Source: Mercurialis annua (Eukaryota > Streptophyta > Magnoliopsida > Malpighiales > Euphorbiaceae). From it: a DNA stretch of 64,000 bases. The notes under the pieces are model-generated. The model had not been told where the DNA came from. It searched no databases and was given only the letters and a program-made list of their open reading frames with translations. The translations under genes and the position numbers were made by a program. Position 1 is the stretch's first letter. The number at the start of each line of letters is the position of its first letter. Shown one piece after another: positions 59,498-64,000 of this stretch. The stretch spans positions 23,353,001 through 23,417,000 of the forward strand of contig NC_065574.1 in the NCBI RefSeq assembly GCF_937616625.2, in the 5' to 3' direction.

Positions 59498-59647
59498 TGA
59501 TATATATGTAAATATAAATATTGGCCATTTATATAAATATAACTGTAAATATCTTTGAGAGGGATCGAAAGATGTGGCCTTCACAAATGTATTTATTATA
59601 AACCATATATACTTTTTGAGTGATAAATTACAAGGTTAAATTGTAAC

Positions 59648-60181
59648 TTTAATACCCTGTAAGTTTGACGCCGCTAAAATGGGCAATGTGTCTTCTTTTG
59701 AACTACCGGAGTGATGAGAATAAGATATTATTAGAGTGATTAAATAAAATAAAATCCGAGTAGGTCGTTTTGAAATTCTAATAAGGAAATTTTGATATTA
59801 GAATTTAATAAAAGCAGTGAAATCGGGACTAAGGAAAATAATTAGAGAAAAGTATAATTGAAGTTTAAAGTCCCGTAGTATTAATTATTGGAACTAATTA
59901 ATATAATAGTCGAGATTAATTGATAAAAGATTCTTGGAAAGAATAGTTATATCATAAATTGGTATTATTTATTTGATCATAAATAATACGTAATTATTGG
60001 AATTACAGTAATTAATTAATTACTTTGGATAAAATAAAAGTTAAAACAGAAATGAGTAGAAGTAAAAGAAGCGAAGTGAAGGATGAAAGAGATGATTAAC
60101 CCAGATACATTTTAATAATAAAAAAAATATGAGAAGGGTGATTTATTTAAAAGGTAAAAGTGAAGGATTTAGCAATATAGT
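59648..60181 (+). mobile_element. Start of another chromovirus-type gypsy LTR, interrupted
   Basis: TTTAATACCCTGTAAGTTTG corresponds to the TGTAATACCCC-type LTR start. It continues with CCGAGTAGGTCG and the AATTAATAT-rich part seen after 2742, 18382 and 46444. No PPT precedes it, so it is a 5' or solo LTR. It is cut by the inverted element at 60182; the remainder would lie beyond the right edge. Confidence 0.75.
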
Positions 60182-62650
60182 TATAAGCGGAGCGAGGTTT
60201 GGGGGCCGCTCGCCAAAGGCTTATGGCTGATTTCTCGATCTGAAATAGGTTTTGAAAATGGCGTTGCCATCTAGTTAGACTACCAAATGCCTTTTAACCG
60301 AATATGTATTCTTACTCGCTTATGAGAAGATCACCGTACATCGGAGCAAAAGACCTGGTTCGTAGATCTCCCCAAGACTCGTGTGCTTGACTTATCGGTT
60401 ACCAGTTTTATTTGACGAACATAATTACATTAATCTCATCTTAATAGTATATGCAGTTCACAAGATATGAAAGCTGGAAATAAAAAAGTATGAAAGCATG
60501 CAAACAGGTTTGACCCGCACATGGCTCGGACTGGACTGGCATTTGAGGCAAGTAGCAGGTACTCCTAAACATTCATCGAACCTTAGAGGTTTCTAACAAG
60601 TAGTAAAGTCTGGCTGGTCTAGATATTTTACATGGACAAAGCCTAAATCCGGATGTAAAGGTTTGATTGATTGATTTTATTAGTGAGTCTTGAAATATAA
60701 CCATTATTACTCATTTCATGGCAGTCCTACGATGTCTAGGTGATGGGCTGGAATTGTAATAATTGGCTAATTTATGTAATTAATCCTTTAACCAGTTAAT
60801 TGTCATGCTTTTAGAAAGCGGTAAAACATTGTAGGCATACTCGGGGGCAGTTTGGTATACATATAAGGTTAGAGATGCTTTTTAATCTCGTTGACTTTGA
60901 GTGTATGGCACTTGCGCGGGTTTTGACCATCGAACTGGTCGGAATGGATTCTCGGTTAGATGATGAGATTTGTGCGTCTCTTTGATCTGGTTCTACTGGT
61001 TCAATCCGTAGTCGATTCCGAATTTGGGTTAACCCGAAATCTTCTCTAGAAGTTGCTAGTTTGTTGGGTCTCGGGCTCGTGGGCCCGGTTTATACACTAT
61101 GTTATATTATTGGACTTATGGGTCTATATTACATCGGTTCTGGCCCGTTACAGTGCGGATAATTAAAGTAATTAAAAATTCATATTTCTGGGTCTAAACT
61201 GAGCCTAATGCCGAGCAAGAATGAGCCCGGAAACCTAATTCGAAATTCTAGGAGGAGTCTGGAAGATCTGGGAATGCAATTTGGGAAGGCATGGATGAAG
61301 AACTTGGCGCCAGTGTGACTGCCGGCGCTAGCAGTTGGTAACCGGCGGCGCCATCGAGCGGCGACGGCGGTTATGGGCATTTTGTTTTTCAGCAGTTTTC
61401 TAGTTTGTTTTTATCAAAGATGAAATGAATTGGGACCTCATCTCCGTTTTTCATGCAAAAATAGTCAAAAACTCATAAAATCAAACAAGAAATGTAAAAC
61501 AACAGTCTTAAGTATTTTATGGTTATTTCGACAAAAAAATATAAAATTACAACAAATATTTTTAGGTATTTTTCATGGAAAAAATAGCTAAAAACACCTA
61601 GAATCATGCATTCTAGAGGTTTTAATCAATTGGATTTCTTGATTTGAGCATATAAGCAATTAATTAACATGCTTATCAGTGATTTAATGGCAATTTAACA
61701 ATTAAATTATTAAGTCTAGCATGGTAATTTTATAGCTAAAATTGGCAAATAAACTACATACACTCTAAATCATGTAATTTTAGCATATGTGATGATTATT
61801 TTGGCATATATTCATGGATAATAAAAGGGTCCTCAGAATTACCGGTTTGAGTCCTTGGCTCGTTTGCTGGCAAAGTGGATGTGAAATCCAGCTTCGAATA
61901 TAATGCTTGTGCTGCATTCTTGGAGAATTAACACGTGTTTTAGTCTTTTAGGACGCGAAATTGGTGCGGTTTTGTGTGTGTGTTGAAAAATTTGGCTATG
62001 CTATTCTAAAGGGGGGGGGGGGTCGAATTTTGTTGTTTGTCTTCTAGAGTTTGTGTGCCACCGCTCTAATTTTTTAGGGTTTGTGTGCGACCCATAGTCA
62101 GGCCGACTTAAGGTTGAATTTATAGTGGTCTAATTAGGGTTAGGATTTGCTTAAGTGTATTTACGGGCTTGTCCTTCTAGAGTTTGGGTTAGGTTTAAAG
62201 AAGTGTTAAGTGATATACCTATAGGTATTAGGATTAGGTTTAAATTGCTATTATTTTAATTAAATTCGAATTTTGGCTTGCTAGCTAATTAAAAAGGTGC
62301 TAAAAGTCAATTTTGGTGCCTAAAAGTGTCAAAAAAGGCTACAAAGACCCTATGGGTTTGGATATGGTCGATTTCAGTCTGTAAAACTTGCAAATTGGCG
62401 CATAAACTTCTAAGACATTGTAATTAGTCCAAATTCTGAACTTAGACTACAATCACTTTGGACTTTTATGGGCTATTCACAGCTAATTCCATTTTAATCC
62501 TCCAAGTTTACAGCTGTGCACAAATTACGCCTACTTAGATTCCAGTAAGCAAATCTGTAACTCTTCACCTGGACGGATTTCTCTGAAAATAATCATTAGA
62601 CGATTCATCCCCTTATCACTTTTTACCTGTCCGGAAAATAGGTGTCTATA
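60182..62650 (-). repeat. 3' LTR of the inverted copy
   Basis: In reverse it starts TATAGACACCTATTTTCC and ends CTCCGCTTATA. GC-rich palindromic patch at 61310-61375. A run of 12 G lies at 62011-62022. A short arginine-rich minus frame at 61180-61380 is the GC patch read by chance. Confidence 0.85.
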
Positions 62651-63084
62651 GTGTGCCGCCTCTTTAGCGATAATTGACAAAGTAGGTCAATTCTTGTTAT
62701 AAAAGTGACTTATTGTGGGACAAGCGACAAGGATACTGGCCACCATCAGAGATACTCGCTCGCCCAGTGGAATGGTAATGCCCTAGCTTGAGCATTACCC
62801 GTCGTGGCGCATGACTATGACTTCATTCCCCCTTGGTTCTGGTCTACTCATCATTTGGTTGTGAGTAGGTTTTCTCAGTTGCCATTGAGCCTGGGTTGTC
62901 TGATTATGTGCCCCGTGGAATGGGGCTATAAACTCTCAGCCATTCAGAGAGTGATCCGATGGCTCGAACCTTGGTAATTATCCTGTCCGGATCTTCTTAG
63001 GTTTGTAGAAGGGACAACATCCCCTTGGCCGTCCCAAAGGCCACCTTATTGAATAGGTACCTGGATTCCGTTAATTATTCCATA

Positions 63085-63440
63085 ATTAACGGATGCTGGT
63101 GTCTTTCTACTAGAATTTAGTGTTTTTCTACCGTTTATTGGTGTCTTTCTACCAGGTTTTGGCGTCTTAATGCCAATCTTTCGATGTCTTTCTACCTTGC
63201 TTCAGCATCTTTATGCCATATTTTGGTGTCTCTCTAGCGTTCTATGGCGTATTTATGCCCTATTTCGGTGTATCTCTACCGTTCTTTAGCGTCTTTATTC
63301 CATATCTCGGGGTCTCTTTACCACTATTCGGTATCTTTTTACCAGGCTTTGGCGTTTATATACCATATTTTGGTGTCTCTCTACCGTATTTTAGTGTCTC
63401 TCTACCATTCTTTGGCGTCTTTATGCCATATGTGGAGTCT
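63085..63440 (-). repeat. 21-bp tandem array of the inverted copy
   Basis: Units such as GGTGTCTCTCTACCGTTCTT and GGCGTCTTTATGCCATATTT are the complement family of the array at 14960-15200, with about 17 units. The frames open across it are repeat translations. Confidence 0.88.
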
Positions 63441-63444
63441 TGAT

Positions 63445-63720
63445 TTGTTATGTCTTGTTGGTCGTTTGAATCCCGTCTTCTGGGAAACTTTCTGATTCTC
63501 TGGGCTTGTTCTGATCCTCTGGGGTTCCACTAAATCTCTAGGCAATTCTGATCCTCTGGGTTACAATGTTTATCTAGGGCGATTTTAGTCCTCTGATGTT
63601 GTCCTGATTCTCTAGGTTTTTTAAACTTCTGATTTCCATCTTCTAGGGCATCTGTATTTCTTACTTCTATCCTCTGGGCATCTGTAATTTTATTTCCATC
63701 CTCTGGGGTGTCTACTCTGA
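63445..63720 (-). repeat. Second array of the inverted copy, irregular 24-30-bp unit
   Basis: The repeated core CTGATCCTCTGGG (or TTCTCTGGG, CATCCTCTGGGG) occupies the place that the 20-bp CCTTCAGACAAGACCC array holds in the first copy (14615-14950). It shares little with that array. Confidence 0.7.
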
Positions 63721-63916
63721 AGGTTATGGGCTCTAGCCTGTTTGGAGGTAACATTTTCATGTGTACCTATTTTTTTGGGCATACGAGTATTTTTGGAATT
63801 AGATTATTCCTTTTAATCTTAGGAAGGAGCCTTTACTTTTGCTCACTTTTCCTAGAACTTTCTCTTTCTAGCTTTTGCAATCCTCTCAAATTTACAAACG
63901 TTTTCCGGTTGGAAGC

Positions 63917-64000
63917 ATGGTGCCTTTCTGGGTATTGTCGAACCGTGTAGAGATCCTGATCGTTAGGCTTCTCGGGATTCTGCCTTACTGGATGAGGGCT
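63917..64000 (+). pseudogene. PMD gene, first exon fragment, in the inverted copy
   Basis: The ATG at 63917 corresponds to the PMD start at 14345 of the first copy. The DNA aligns along the whole 84 bases (ATGGTGCC...CTGG, then GAACCGTG, then ATTCTGC, CTACTGGA-like). A frameshift after about five codons and a TAG further on break it. It is on the plus strand, i.e. antisense to this minus-strand element, as in the first copy. The window ends inside the exon. Confidence 0.7.

Larger units (their letters stand above)
60182..64000 (-). mobile_element. Inverted second copy of the PMD-bearing LTR element, partial
   Basis: The 3' LTR is 60182-62650 (2469 bp), matching 15630-18014 in reverse. To the right follow the element's 3' internal end, the 21-bp array and the start of the antisense PMD gene (63917). 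The window ends inside it. The PPT site is degraded and the LTR start has one change (TATAGACACC). Divergence from the first copy looks considerable, so this is an older or different subfamily member. The right TSD is outside the window. Confidence 0.88.

Noticed and set aside
62011..62022. Run of 12 G in the inverted LTR as a possible structural signal
   Set aside because: Not present in the other two LTR copies; likely slippage or a sequencing-prone homopolymer.

Overview
The window looks like gene-poor, repeat-rich nuclear DNA of a flowering plant, probably a eudicot with a large genome. The evidence is the plant-type transposon families (Ty3/gypsy elements with TGTAATACCCC-type LTRs, a CACTA element with an En/Spm accessory gene, a SIRE-like Copia element, a LINE tail, a Helitron with a GTGC-AAC-GCAC hairpin and CTAG end, and MITE-like inverted repeats), plant-style short introns, and a plant mobile domain (PMD) gene. 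I see no rRNA or tRNA gene and no intact host gene. Almost everything is transposon nested in transposon.

Layout. (1) 1-700: left edge with part of an unrecognised two-exon minus-strand gene. (2) 1300-18342: 3' end of a chromovirus-type gypsy element. Its 3' LTR (2742-4509 plus 18020-18342) is split by a complete 13.5-kb non-autonomous LTR element at 4510-18014, with target-site duplication (TSD) GATAT. That element has 2.4-kb LTRs, a PBS, a PPT, several tandem arrays and no gag-pol. It carries a seven-exon PMD gene in antisense (14345 down to 11625). (3) 18382-51379: a second gypsy element of the same group with 2.5-kb LTRs. Its 5' LTR holds a CACTA transposon (19780-33103, TSD ATG). The CACTA holds a defective Copia element (25520-31033, TSD GATGC). 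A 3.7-kb tandem duplication (19091-22814 and 22815-26546) then doubled the CACTA 5' end. The gypsy interior and 3' LTR contain four more LTRs: 34942-38003, 40731-43359, 44493-46438, and 47249-49788 in reverse. (4) 51640-59647: AT-rich DNA with a LINE 3' end, a possible cysteine-rich peptide relic, an antisense gypsy fragment, three long-TIR MITE-like elements and a 3.4-kb Helitron. (5) 59648-64000: start of another gypsy LTR, interrupted by an inverted second copy of the PMD-bearing element that runs off the right edge.

Relative order inferred from nesting: gypsy elements first, then CACTA, then Copia, then the tandem duplication (it contains part of the Copia LTR). The PMD-bearing elements and the solo LTRs entered gypsy sequence independently. 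The sister 3' LTR at about 50278 preserves the empty CACTA site, which confirms the CACTA boundaries.

Most interesting points: an intron-containing PMD gene kept in antisense in both copies of a gag-pol-less LTR element; different hypervariable arrays next to a shared 21-bp array in the two copies; CpG-rich palindrome cassettes in the LTRs of several families; and the compound CACTA made by duplication. All assignments come from reading the sequence; no database search was run.
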